NCBI GenBank assembly: GCA_963422465.1 | Contig: OY730174.1 | Span: 2,754,914-2,818,913 of the forward strand | DNA from: Lichina pygmaea | Lineage: Eukaryota > Ascomycota > Lichinomycetes > Lichinales > Lichinaceae | DNA: 64,000 nucleotides | Direction: 5' to 3' | Part shown: one piece after another, positions 45,603 through 57,549 of the stretch | Position numbering within the stretch: the stretch's first letter is position 1 | Layout of the letters: each line of letters opens with the position of its first letter | The notes under the pieces: generated by a model | Databases searched by the model: none | What the model was told of the DNA's origin: nothing | What the model saw: the letters and a program-made list of their open reading frames with translations, nothing else | Program-made: the position numbers and the translations under genes

Positions 45603-48600
45603 TCAAGATGTGCGGTCGTTGTCGCCCGTCGATGGCTCCTCATCGACAGCAGCGCCAACACCGGCTGCACCATCACCAGAACCATCATCAGCGCCAACAC
45701 CACCACCATCAGCAGCAGCATGAGGAGCATCCCTCGCCGTCCTCCGCCGATCGACCATGCTCTTGAGCTGATCGAGCCGAGACTGGGTCGCGCGGATAGC
45801 CTCTAGCATCTGTCGTTCGGTCATGGACTCTGCAGCCAATCTGGCCTCGGCATCTTTGCGTTGTCTGTCGGACGGCCCAGGAGGACGCCGACCTGTCGTC
45901 TGCGAGAGACGATCGGTGCGGTCACGTGTACCTGATGACGATGAAGATGACGATGATGATAGGAGCTGATCGATGCCGACGCGCTCGTCCAGCCAGTCCC
46001 ACAGGCTGTTCTCCTCCCGTCGCCATAGCGCCTCGTACGCAGCGAGCCGTTCGGCCGACGTGCCTCCTGCGTGCGCGTAGACCGGGTACATCTGTCCTGG
46101 GGCGTACGCCGGCTGGTACGGCCGCAGCCAGTTGAGGAATAGCAGCAGCGTGACGATGGCCAGCATGACGTTCGTGTTCCAGAGCGCCCCCAGCTGGTTG
46201 ACGAGGGGGCCGAATGGCCCTCGTAGCCACTCGAGCGCGCCCCAGTTCTGCGCTTGCGCCAGCGGTGGGCCTCTGAGCGCGCCGACGCCCGGTGCGGGCT
46301 TGCCGGTCGACTGAGCGATGGTCTCGGCGATTTCTTTCTTGCGACGTCTAGCGCGGGGCTTCAGGCCCAGAGTCGCCGGTGGGCCCTTCGCCGTGACGGC
46401 TGCACGGATGGAGCCGACGAGTTCCCTGACGTAGACTATCTGGCCCTCGTTCGCTCCCTTCTCGATCGGGCCTGGAGTGAAACCGACAAGGTCAGCGAGG
46501 GCCCCCTTTCTGGCTGATCTGCTGCTGACTCACCCTTCAGCCAGCTTTTGCCGGTCCACTCGATCACACAGTTGGCAAAGAGCCTGGTGGCATTCCCCTC
46601 GGCCCATGTCAGACAGTACTTGGTCCGCGTGCAGAACACATTTCCGCTTGGCACCTCTGGTGTCTGCGTCGTGATCATCACCGAGACGGCCTTCTCGAGA
46701 TCGAGCGACTCGACGACCTCGGTGATGATGCATTTGGTCTGCCTCGGACCGATCGCGGCCGTGAGCGGCTTGATGTACGAGTACGTACGTGACCGCTTTG
46801 TTTCCGTGAGGGCTACCTTTTCGTCTTCGAAGTGCAGCTCAAGCACCTTCTGCTCGTCCTGGAGCCAGTTCGTCATGAACACGCCGGAATCCGGTCCGAA
46901 GATCAGACTGTAGACCTTGCCCAGGGGCGCAAGAACGATCTCGTCTCCGATGACTCGGTCAAAATGCTGGGCCTGGTCGTCGCATTCTGTAGGCGCGTGT
47001 CTGACCGGACCTAAGGTGTCGGGGATGGCAGGGGGAGCGATGGTGGCACCATTGTCCAGCTTGCCGTCTCTACCGCCGTCACCCTCGGCCACGGTCGACC
47101 TGCCAAGCGGCGCTCCAGGAGAAAGTCTCTGCACCGCCGTCTTCGACTGGGACGCCGCTCCGTCGCTCCCCGCTCGACTAATCTCGTCTCCGTCGCTTTG
47201 GCTGCCGACTTCGTCCCCATCCTCGTCTTCGTCGTAAATAGCCTCTTCGTCCCCGTCGTCGCCTTGACCATCGCTGTAAGGCTCCTCTGCCTTGACGGTC
47301 CTGTCTCCACCGCCCGCCACGTCCAGCTGAATGCCATTCAAGGAGCTTCGTAAATTCGGGTGATTGATCTTCCAGATGCCGACGATGAGGTCGTAGGTGG
47401 ACTCTCTGCTTGCGAGACTCGCAAAGACGTTCCTAGCATGCAAGGTCTGGATCACGATGGCGTTGGGAAATACCACGGCCGTGTTCTTCTTCTCCACCAA
47501 GACGACCTCGTCGAAGCTGATGACCAGCGTGGTGATGTAGCCAAAGATGTTGCTGTTGAAGCAAATATGAGCTTCCGAGACGTATAGCCTGCCATGCAGT
47601 AGGATGTCCTTTTGGATCGCCGCGCTGTAGTCTTCGATGAGAAAGTCGTCCTCTGGCACGCTCTTGAACAGCTGGTGGAAGTCTCGGTTGCGCTTCTTGC
47701 TGGCGACAGCAAATCCCGTCAGCCGCGGAATCATCCCGGGCATGACTCGAGTAGCGGCCGAGGCATTCGTTCCGACTGCTGTGACTATCGTGGTCCCTGT
47801 CGCGGATGAGCCTTCGCGTCTCCTTCGAAGGCCCGTCTCGACCCGACTTCGGATGCTACCCGTACGCTTGACGTCCTGCTCTGGTTCGCCGTCGCCGGCA
47901 TGTGAGCGTACGGAAGCCTTGTCGAAGCCGGACTCGGGCATAGATTGAGGACGAGACTTCTCAGCCGATTCTTCCACCACAGGCATGCCACGGCTCTCCG
48001 GGACGTCGCCGTCCCCATTGACTGATGCGGTTGGCTTGTGGTTAAGCCCATTCGGCGCCGTTGACCCTGGTGGATCTTGCGCGAACGCGCCAGCTGCGGC
48101 GGAGCTAGGAACCGAATTAGGGACTCTTGCCCTTCTTCGTCCGAGAGCAACATCTTCGCGTCCGTTCCGGCTGTCTGCGCCGTTCTGGGCTTCTGTTACG
48201 CCGTCTCTCGGGGTGGGTGCTCGTGGACTGACTGCTGATGACCTGCTGGCCTCGCCGGCAGGTTCATCGATGATACCCAGGTGGCTCAAGCTTAGCTCGC
48301 CCATGCCAATGGTCTCAACGGCCAGGGGCCTCCGCTGGGGAAAGGCTCCATCCATGCCACCACCTCGTTGACCCCGCACAGCATCGGCGCCCGTGGGATC
48401 CGTGCCATCGTTCCTTGTCTGCTTGTCGTTGCTGTCTTCGCCTCCCAAGACCCCAACCCGACCTTTACTACCCGCCGCAAGCGAGGAGCTGGCAAGACTG
48501 CTGCTCAGGGTGGTAGCCGCGTTTTGGGCGGCGGAGAAAACTGACGAGAAAAAGCCTCCCTGGCCGGGCGGCCCCCCCGACACGCCGGGAGTGCTCAGCG

Positions 48601-50096
48601 CCGACCGGGATTCCTCAACCGTTGGCGTGAGCGGTGGTGAGACGCGACGAGAGGGCCGGCTCGGAGCTCCAGCGGAGGACGAAGACCGGACTCGCCGATG
48701 GGCCTGCGATCGTTCCGGGTCCGGGTTCGAGCCATTGTAGCTAGCTTTGCGGGCTTTGTATCTCGCGCTTGCCTGTTCCCAATTAAGCGCTGCAGCCGAG
48801 CCTGCGTGGCGTTCCGTCGGCGTGGGCGGAGTCACGGTCGTCACTGGGGTAGCCGGCGCGCCCGATGGGGGTGTCGATGGAATCGGATTCACGTTCCCGG
48901 AGCCAGATATGGCCAGCCTCGGCTTTTCCGCCACAATGACCGCCCTTTCGACAAACGGCCTTGATGTCGGCGACGTGGTGCCGGAGCCCCCTTCGGCTGA
49001 GGATACATGGTCTCCTGAAACTCGCAACTCTTCGGCGGCGGACGCGCGATCAGAAACAGGTTCAGCAATGGAGGTGTCGACGATACCTTCGAGCGGCGTG
49101 GCTTGAATCACGGGGTTCGAGCTTGCTGGTGTCCGTTCCGCCGTAGATGCTGACATGGCCTTGCCAGTAGCACGGGTGGGAGATGCAGGGTCTTCGCGCC
49201 CATCTACACAGTTCGCAGGAACCGGCTGTATGGAAGATATCGGATTTGATGATGTGGCCACGTCTCCAGCGCTTTGTTCAGGAGCAGTACCCCCATCTTC
49301 TTTGGAAGCTTCGTCGGAGACTTTCGAGCCATCCTCTTGGGCCGGCTGAACCAGTGGAGACGAAAGCGTTAGATAGCCAGCATGTGATTGTCGAGACGTA
49401 AATGTCGGCGGTACGGCATGCCTGCGGCAAGTGCACAAGGTACAGTAGAAGTGTCAGCCTTGTCACGGGCCAGGACACAACGAGGGTCGATTCGCAGAGG
49501 GTAACTGCGCCAAAGGATCTTCCAACCTGCCTTCATGAAACGTACACGTTGCGACTTCGAACTGAAGGGGAAGAAGTGATGCGTGAGACGCTGACGAACA
49601 CAACTTACGACTCGGATTCAGACTCGAACGTGAGCAGGCTGCTTTCGCTTCGAGCCAGGCCCATCCCCTCGAGACTCGGGCTGCTCGTCGACGGCTCAAG
49701 GGAACCGTCCAGCGTGCCCCGTTCCGCCACTCTTCTTCCCCTCTCGGCCACCTCATCGTCCTGATCCTCCCCTTGTGCATGGTTTCGCTTTGCTTTCCTC
49801 TTTGCGCGCCTCAACAGATCCTGCAAGCCGCTACCGTCAGACTTCGGCTTGCTCTCCGAGTCGCTGTCGCGCCGACTCTCGGCGCTTGACCTGGGCTTCA
49901 TCTTGTCGACGGCGGCATCAATAGAGTCCTTCAGTCGCTTCAGGCCCTTGCCACCGGTGTCATCCTGGACCATCAGCGAGCTGTGAGAAGATTCGAGTCC
50001 TTCATTTTGCTTCCTCCGCCGCGACCTGCCAAGCGTGGTCGCAAAGCCGGTCCGGGAGGGAGAGGTCTCCGGCTCGGCATCTAGAGTCGACGACAT
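45603..50096 (-). CDS. GRAM-VASt sterol-transfer protein (Lam/Ltc family)
   Basis: Lam proteins anchor in the ER and move sterols at membrane contact sites (family knowledge). Exons 50096-49609, 49421-46534 and 46471-45603, about 1,414 residues. An acidic, disordered N-terminal half (SSLLTFESES...; many Ser/Pro/Thr) precedes a GRAM domain at about 47350-47720 (NRDFHQLFKSVPEDDFLIED, GRLYVSEAHICFNSNIFGY, IQTLHARNVFASLASR). The VASt sterol-binding domain is at about 46530-46960 (FDRVIGDEIVLAPLGKVYSL, SYIKPLTAAIGPRQTKC, FCTRTKYCLTWAEGNATRL, IEWTGKSWLKG). A membrane helix (NVMLAIVTLLLFLNWLRPY) sits near the C-terminus, then a coiled-coil-like segment (MTERQMLEAIRATQSRL). No BAR or PH domain is seen, so Ysp2/Ltc1 class rather than Sip3/Ysp1. 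Confidence 0.9.
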
Positions 50097-50848
50097 TGGC
50101 GTCGTAGTCAACGGACAGCTGGGATCACAGCCGCGCCATTTCTAGGCGAGTGGGGCAGCCGCAAGCTGAGGTTGGCTTGGCCGGCTGCGGTAAGAATGAC
50201 GATGGATGACTCTAGTCGCAGTCTGATGATAGTAGCGCTGGAGCTACGGCACGCAGTACTTGATCTGATACGTCATTTAATGATAGAGTTCATAAGTTTA
50301 TGACCTTGGGTGCTGATGGCTTTGCGACGTAGCGGTCGTGAGGCTACCTATGCTCACCATAAGTTATGAGGTCAGCTCAAGTTGAGATTCTTACTTTGGC
50401 CAAGGGCACCCATCTAGTAGATAGGCGGTGGCGCGTTACTGTGTACTGGCTTGAGCCAGTAATTTTCAGTGCCTCTTTCGCTCCTGCTAGCGCCTTGACC
50501 CAGCATCTCAACTACAGTACATACCTTCGTACCTAAGGAGCAGCTCGCTTAGTCATCATAGCCATGTGCGACCCTCAATCTGAGCCAGCTCAAGGTCATG
50601 AGTTCCAGGAATCGTGCCGAATTCTGAGAACGATGCATTCCACAGATATATCTCATAGTTACTCGCTCTACCAGACCAAATACAACAAAGATGCTCCGGC
50701 TCAAACAAGCGTCCTTGCGTGGGATTCGTCTGGTGCCGGTAGCATGATCCTTCAAACCCAAAGCCCGACTGATACATCGTTGTGTAGTCGACGCAAGTTG
50801 TCCTCCATGACAGTCTAGATACTGCTCAGCCCGCAAACGACGCATAAA
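50097..50848. promoter_or_regulatory. Divergent intergenic region sterol-transfer gene / MIT protein
   Basis: 750 bp between two divergent starts; no further gene seen. Small GTAC words near 50515-50530. Confidence 0.4.
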
Positions 50849-52522
50849 ATGGAGACAGCACCTCTGACACGCGGCCACACGCACGCCCGTGCTGCCATCG
50901 CAACGAGCAGGTCGTCCGATGCGGGTTCCGCCGTTGAAGAGCATGTACTCGCTGCTGGAGAATTCGCCCAGGCTGCTGCAGGAACGGCAGATGCAGAGGT
51001 GAGTAAAGCCGTCCTTACGTGCATGGAACAACAGCTAAGAGACTAGGCTCTGCGGGTTCTGCGGCTCCTGGAGTTGCACCACCAACAGCTTCACGAGATG
51101 ATCAAGTTCCGGTCTTCTCATCCCGCCTCGAACCCTTTGCAAGACGAGACTCTGGAGACCTCGGCGAGGACGGAAGCCACAGAGATGAAGAAGCCCTCTT
51201 CACCGCCGTCTGACCCTGCTGGTCGTCCATTCTCGCCTCAGCGGGTATCGAGTCACCCTCCCACCCTCACTCTCACCCACCGTCCGCCTCCGCGCGATCT
51301 AAACTCCTCCATTGCGAGCAACTTAGCATCGGCTAGGGGCATACCGTCCAGTCAGAGGCGACGAGGAACGCCAGTATCACCGTCACTGTCGGTGGAACAA
51401 GCCGGAGGAAAGATATCGACCTCAACCGAAAAGAAGCGACAGCCCGAGCAAACGAAATCGAGGGAGCAGAAGAGCAGTATCGAGCGAACCGGCCGCCATG
51501 GTTCCGAAAGCATGGAGAAAGCCCCAAAGCCTAAGAGCGACGCTGCCACGTCCCGGAAACAAGATACAACAACCGCAGGAGAGCCGGCCGCGGTCAAAGA
51601 TACCGGGTCGCAGACGGGGAGCGGCGAACCCTTTCAACGGTTCTTCTCGACGTTTGAGGTTCTCATCTCCAAACTCTCTGCTCCGTTGGCCTTCGCTGGT
51701 CTGCCTCTTGCTGGCGATACCCCACCAGCGATGGCTCCGGACGCACCGTCAACGCCGGCGGTAGCTGTCGAGCCAGAGCGTGCAGTGTCGGGACCAGATC
51801 TGGACAAGATCTTCTCCAGGGCGGCTCTCCGGGCAGTGAAGGAAAGCCACGGGCCGAACTTCATAGGGCCCGGAGGCGAAAGCTTCTACGTGGTGCCGAC
51901 TACAGGCGGCACCATCTCATACGCGGACATCCTTTCGAGAGCGGAGCAGGAAAGACGGGCGAGCTTTGACGGTCCAGGAGGGCAACCTGCGGGATTCAGG
52001 ACCGAGGACGACGACGAGCCCGAATTTGTGGATGCGCGCGAGATGCCGCAGACTCCATCGCCGGAAAAATCGCGTCATGGCGGTGGGCGTACGTGGAGAT
52101 TCGGAGCGCCGTCGCCGGCCCCCCCCAACTTGGCCAGCAACAAGACGCCGGAGGAGCTGCAGCTCGAGAATCAGGCTCTCAAGCAGTTATCCGACACGCT
52201 CAGCCGGCGACTACACATGTGGGAGGTCAACGCGCAGTCTTCGTCGATGGCCCTCCAGCAGAGTCTGCGTGCCTTGCACCGGTCGTCCGTCGCCTCGGAG
52301 GCCGGCCGGTCCGCCGGCGAGGACGTCGGCTCGCCCGATAAGACGAGGGAGCTCGAGGAGCAACTCCGCTCCACCACACGCGAGCTCGAGAGGGTCGGGC
52401 GCGAAAACGAGAAGCTCAGAGGCGTAGTCGGACGGTATCGCGAAAAGTGGGAGATGCTCAAGGAAGGTGCGCGCTTACGTCGGGAAGGAGGGAAGACGAC
52501 CGAGGACGCCGTCAAGGAGTGA
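50849..52522 (+). CDS. MIT-domain and coiled-coil protein, Atg38/NRBF2-like
   Basis: Two exons, 50849-50998 and 51047-52522, 541 residues. The N-terminus forms an MIT-like three-helix region joined across the intron (VEEHVLAAGEFAQAAAGTA, then ALRVLRLLELHHQQLHEMI). A long disordered Pro/Ser/Lys-rich middle follows, then SYADILSRAEQERRASF, and a C-terminal coiled coil (ELQLENQALKQLSDTLSRRL; ELEEQLRSTTRELERVGREN). MIT plus C-terminal coiled coil is the layout of Atg38/NRBF2, a subunit of the autophagy PI3-kinase complex, and the motif around the MIT domain resembles fungal Atg38-like entries. That name is an inference; another MIT coiled-coil protein is possible. Confidence 0.7.
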
Positions 52523-53641
52523 GACCATCGGAGAGGTGAGCCTCGTCATCCGGCCGGACAGATCAGCATCTCTTGGCCCATTGCGAAGCAACCGTGACTT
52601 GGTGTTGCGGCCGCAGGGCCAGGGCTGAGCCTGGCTTAGTCAGCAGTGTTGGTCAGCCAGATAGGGGGCCCGTATAGCCCTCGAGAGGGCGTCAATCGAC
52701 ATGATCATCTTCTCCCCTCTCAGTGCAGGCCATTGCCTTGTAGCTCCAGCACTTGGCCTACGTGCAGCTGCCGAGTCGTTGAGCTCGAACGAGAACCGTT
52801 TCTCAGCCTGAACGGGGCTCAGGCGGCTCGACCCCCTTGCCGAGGCTTCTTTTAGCCGCATCCATCACAACGGCTAAGAACGAGGAGCACTGTACTGTAC
52901 GTAAGTACTGCACTGTACGTAACGTACATACTGTAGTTTTACGTACTGTAACGTGCCTGCCTGGCTCTCTCCCCTGTCGATAAACGCTACTCGTGAAGAT
53001 GCACGGTAAGATGCTAGTTCTTTCGCCGGAGGGGTAAGCGACGGCTACGCACGCAGCAGCGGTGTTGCATGACGCGCTCGTGGAAGAACTGGGCGAATGC
53101 CTCGGCTACGTACGATGTCTTCAAGGCTGGGTCAAGCGTCTGACGATGGGATGGGCTCTCTTGGTCTGGCGTCTGGCGGTTCGTTCCCGTGTTCAGGTGT
53201 ACAGCATATATCGTTGTATGGACTTGTGTACTGTACGGTACGTGTCACGGTACGCGATACGACGACGATTGCGGATCCAGGAAGTGGTGGAGAATGAAAA
53301 AAAAAAAAGGGAGAGCTCAGCGGTCGGGCCTTTGTTTTGCGGTCGATGAGTGGTGCTGATGATTACGTGAGATTGGAAGGCTTTTGTGTAGGGTTACCGA
53401 TCGTGTCCTGCGTGGCTAGTGATGAAGGAAAGAGATGATTGTAGATGAGAGGATAGAAAGCTCGCTGAAGACGAAAAGGGAGCCGAAGAAAAAACGCTGC
53501 ACCTGCTCGAGTGTGTTGGAATGATTAAAATTCAGTATTCGTGAGGGTAGAACGTCCGAGTCAAGACCGTTGGAGGGAAGGGTCAGGCCAAGAGAGTGAA
53601 AGTATCGTAAGAAGGAAAGAAAGAAAGAGACACCAAGGTGC
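52523..53641. other. Intergenic, no gene seen
   Basis: Includes a GTAC-word cluster (52893-52950, 53222-53250) and an A11 run at about 53297. 3' flanks of two genes. Confidence 0.55.
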
Positions 53642-54853
53642 TCAATGGATGCCATCTCGCCACCGCTCAACGGCGACGGCTCCCTCGTACAGACACGACG
53701 AGCCACGACGATGATGACAATCAAGAGGACGACCAGGGTTGCAGAGACCTTTCCGATGCCGCGGCTGCTGCTGCTCGCTGCGTTTCTGACTCCCACCACA
53801 CCGGAGAACGAGATGACTGCGCTGCCGACACAGTCGGGCCATCGGCTCGAATACCCTGACCCGAAGGCTGGCGTATCGCTTCGACGTCGGCGCAGCACCG
53901 GCCATCTCCTTGTCCGAGCGCGACGTGCGAACGGAGGCGCGACGTCTGTGGCTCGGCTTCCTGGTCGTCGCCGGCGCCGGTGGTGGTCGCAGATGAGGCC
54001 CGTGCCCGATCGGCGGAGGCGTGGAGCGGGGCTCCGGCTCGGCGAAGGCCGCGGCCACGACGCTCGTGCTCGTCCTCGGTCGCGGCGTGGCCGATGGCAG
54101 CGACGTTGCTCCGCGTGCGCCTCCTATGGGGGTGAAGACGGCCGCTGCGCTCGACCCGCTCGTCGTGGCCGGTAGCTCGGTGAGCCACAAGTCGCTGGTT
54201 CGAACGAGGAGCGAGGAGGATCGTTGCGGGATCGCTTTCGTCTTTCCGAGACGGCCACTCTTCTTCGAGTCGTCCGAAGGTGTCGCTCCAGCATCCTCGG
54301 CGTGGCGAGGGGGGAGATCGTCGCCGGGAGGATACTGCTGGTATGGTGGTGGGGCGGCTTGGTCGGTCGACATCTCCTGCACGCACTCGAGCTTCACGGC
54401 GTGGCTCTTGTAGCCTCCGTAGGCAAAGTCTTGCCTCGGAACCATCACCGGCGGAGGCGTCTGTGACTGCTGGCCGTGCTGTTTCTGATCTTCCAAGAGG
54501 AGGTCTTGAACCGGGACTGGCTCTGCGCCGTTCGAGCTCGACTTGGTAACGAGGATGCAAGTGGCTCGTTCTGGCTCGACCTGAGCCGCTCTTTGCTCTG
54601 TTACCACACGGACGGCCGACCGAGAACGTGATGACGTCCGCCGGGGGAAACTGCGGAATCCTGGGCTTGCTGATTCGCCATCGACTTCGACGTCCCCCAC
54701 GGCGTCTGCGGGTGGTGTCTCCGGTCCAGGTTCGTGTTGCTTGGATCCAACAACGGCTTGAGACCGCCGCCGCCTGTGACCGAGCGCGCTGCGCTGACCG
54801 TTCACGATACCCTGCCGACTGTTGGACAAGAGCGTACTCCAGTCGTTGGCCAT
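53642..54853 (-). CDS. Low-complexity protein, possibly single-pass membrane
   Basis: Not recognised. A long open frame in GC-rich DNA starts plausibly at MANDWSTLLSNSRQG (54853); the same frame is open without ATG up to 55234, with another ATG near 54988. It is rich in Pro, Ser, Arg and Gln (APPPYQQYPPGDDLPP; a QEMSTDQ region; RKPSHRRRASVRTSRSDKEM). A different frame over 53680-53800 encodes a strong hydrophobic helix (VSATLVVLLIVIIVVARRV). A small intron near 53790-53870 could join the two, giving a C-terminal membrane anchor; donor GTCAGG and an acceptor GGGAGTCAG exist but are unproven. Exact 3' end uncertain. Confidence 0.45.
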   Translation of the reverse strand: MANDWSTLLSNSRQGIVNGQRSALGHRRRRSQAVVGSKQHEPGPETPPADAVGDVEVDGESASPGFRSFPRRTSSRSRSAVRVVTEQRAAQVEPERATCILVTKSSSNGAEPVPVQDLLLEDQKQHGQQSQTPPPVMVPRQDFAYGGYKSHAVKLECVQEMSTDQAAPPPYQQYPPGDDLPPRHAEDAGATPSDDSKKSGRLGKTKAIPQRSSSLLVRTSDLWLTELPATTSGSSAAAVFTPIGGARGATSLPSATPRPRTSTSVVAAAFAEPEPRSTPPPIGHGPHLRPPPAPATTRKPSHRRRASVRTSRSDKEMAGAAPTSKRYASLRVRVFEPMARLCRQRSHLVLRCGGSQKRSEQQQPRHRKGLCNPGRPLDCHHRRGSSCLYEGAVAVERWRDGIH

Positions 54854-55627
54854 GGCCTGGGTAGATGGTTCTAGGCTCGCCTCTGGCCGGGGGCCACTAG
54901 CGCCTACCTCCGGGCGTCGATAGGTCGTCGTGAAGCCTGGGACGGCCTTCTTCGGCTCGGCCTGCGTCCTTCGACAAGACTGCGCCATCGAGGTATCACC
55001 GGCGGTCTCGTGGCCTGGCTGCCTTCTCCCTGCCCCTGCAGGCTGGGCCGATCTATGCTGCGGGTTGGAGGGCCGACCACCGACGCCACCCTCGACGACC
55101 ACGGCACAGGCATCGTGCAGCCGGACGGCCGTTCTAGGAGACAGGGGCGGACGGCGGTCGACGAGAGGCGACGGGAGCGCGCTATAGGACGCGAGGTTCG
55201 AGTCAGGTCCTCGGACTCGATCTGGACCAGCCAAGCCAGCCGACTCGACCTATTCCATTCCGTCAGACCGCCTCAAGCCCCGTCGATGGTAGGATGGAAG
55301 ATTCAAGTACCTGCAGCAGTCGTAAGAATGTCGGTCTCTTCATGCCTCCTCGACACCCTCCTAGTCGATAGCAAAGCACGCGGCGTGAATCTTTCCAGGC
55401 GGCCAAGACAACTTGCTCGCGGGCGAACGCACGACGGACCACGGACCACGGAAGACGAGGTCCACGAGCTTACTTATGGCCGGCACGCAGACCAGCTGCG
55501 CCCTTTGCTTTACCAGGCCTGATGGAGATGTCGTTCAATTGGCGAGAGCCGATCCGGGGGCGCAAGGGCCCAGGTGTCCCCCGCAAACCTCCGCATTGCC
55601 ATAATAGGCGAGCTGTTGGGCTCTCGC

Positions 55628-55651
55628 GGGGGGGGGGGGGGGGGGGGGGGG
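55628..55651 (+). repeat. Poly-G tract, 24 bases
   Basis: An uninterrupted run of 24 G in noncoding DNA. Confidence 0.95.
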
Positions 55652-56484
55652 TCCACCGACGGCACAGAAGCTTGAAACGGAACCAAGAGATTAGCTGCAT
55701 CTCACCGCCGTTAATTAAACAGGGCCGTTGCGTCAACGAGAGGTTTGGTTGGCGGAGGCTCGATCGTCAAGACTTCAAAAGTTGTCTCACGGTTCTGGTG
55801 TGACGGTCCTTGCGGTCGAGCTCGCTCGATATGAAGTGTTCACAGGGCCGCTCGAGGTGTTTCTTTAGTCATCGTCGCGACGGCTCGATGTCTTCAACCG
55901 GGGACGCGAACGACGGCGAACGAGCGAACGAGCGGACAAAGGGGATCCCCACAACAAGAGGTCCAATCTAAAGGCAGGAACTAGGTGGACCACGACGGAC
56001 TGGTATTGGTCGAGCAACGCCGGCATTCATCTTGGCTCTCTGGCGCTCTGGTCGACTCGGTCACGTATGTACAGTACGCTGATGAAGAGGTTGACAGATC
56101 AACGAAGCAAGGAGATCCTCAGCCCGATCTCTCCGGATAAAGGTACTGCAGTGGATCACCTGATCGGAACGACGGGCCGTCTCGGCTACGAGCGGCAGTG
56201 GAACCTTGTGACACGGGAGAGACGGGCACGAGAGTAGCCGGGCCTCGGACTAGCCAGGCACGCCGGTGAGATCCTGAGCGGCCGACGGCCAGTCTAGACC
56301 TCGACCGTCCAACGACCTACTAGCAGAGTCTCGCCCTGACCCTTGGAGAACCATGAAAAGATAGAGCCGAAATAGACCGTCACGATCCTCCGTCTCCTCT
56401 GGCGCATAACAAGACGACAACCGGCCATGGTCGTGCTTACAACCCCGGCTGAATTGTCTACAGTTTTCTGCACCGATTACGGTT

Positions 56485-57130
56485 AGGGTCCTCTTTTTAT
56501 TAACACGACACCCTTGTTAGCGTTGTTTAGAACAACACCCATTTCAGTGCTCCTTTGGAGTTGTTAGCGACACACCTCGTACAGTACGTATGTACCTTCC
56601 GTACAACTTCACTGTCCTCCTCGCTTATGTAGTTTCATGAATACTTTAAAACTTGGTATCAACTGTTGAAGGCCTAAGTAGTCGTGATATTCCTGAGGAG
56701 CACCTCTTCTGCGGCATCCTAGAAGAGCTGCTAGATACTGTACATACGTACGTGTTTCTACATCCCGAAAGAATCATGTACAGCATCGAAATTAGATTTG
56801 TGATGTGCGACCATGAAGCTAGCTACTAGATGTGACTTGTCAGAAGATTCGACTGAGAATTCTGGCTGCTCCAAGACGTCTGACATATAGGGCCTCTTCG
56901 AGTCAGAAGATACCTAGCTCCATGTGGAGACCCCAGGCAGATTGATGTATCCACCCGTTGCCACCTAAGCTGGCACGGGCGGGTATATATGTACTGTACA
57001 AGGTGTGTCTCTAACACCTTTAGAAGAGCGCTCAAATGGGTGTCGTTCTAACAACGCTAACAGGGGTGTCTTGTTAACAAAAAGTGTCGTGTCGTGATAG
57101 TAAATCGTGGTGTCGTGATATCAGGGCCCT
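56485..57130. mobile_element. Non-autonomous DNA element with about 100-bp terminal inverted repeats
   Basis: Left end 56485-56597 and right end 56985-57130 are imperfect inverted copies. Both termini read AGGGYCCT. Shared inner blocks are TTAACA-GACACCC, TGTTAGCGTTGTT, AGAAC-ACACCCATTT and, innermost, GACACACCT or its complement followed by GTACAGTAC. The right arm carries an extra tract of about 38 bp with repeated GTGTCGTGATA. The interior (about 390 bp) has no transposase. A clear target-site duplication was not found. Superfamily not assigned. Confidence 0.65.
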
Positions 57131-57549
57131 TTTCTTCGCGTAGCTGAAGATGCGAAGTCATAGAACCTTCTTCGGCTTCTCGAAGATTTGCCGTCCTCCC
57201 GCTATATGTCTGTATCTTCGTACCTTTGGACCTCGTAGCTTCTCCATACGGTATATACGGCGGGTCCGATGCTCTTCTACTACGGTACTTATATGCAGCA
57301 TTCTTGCATGTGCCTGTTTCCTGGCACTACTCTGCTTGTTTCCACATGTTCGAGCGATAGGGGTTGGAGCTATGGACGACCGTTCCGGAAAGCCACTGCT
57401 TAGATGCGGGCCACCCTTAGTAGCTGTTGAAGAATCTACCCTCTATCATCTCAAGCGTCCAAGGAGGCCTCCGCTGCGGGATCAGCAGTTGACCGTGGCC
57501 ACCGTATCCTTATCACACTCTGTTGAACATCTCAACAAGGTTCCTCACC

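Larger units (their letters stand above)
54854..57549. other. Intergenic with poly-G run and an inverted-repeat element
   Basis: Upstream DNA of the low-complexity gene (its frame is still open to 55234), the G24 run at 55628, nothing recognisable at 55.7-56.5 kb, then the TIR element (56485-57130) and the promoter region of the secreted protein gene. Confidence 0.5.
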
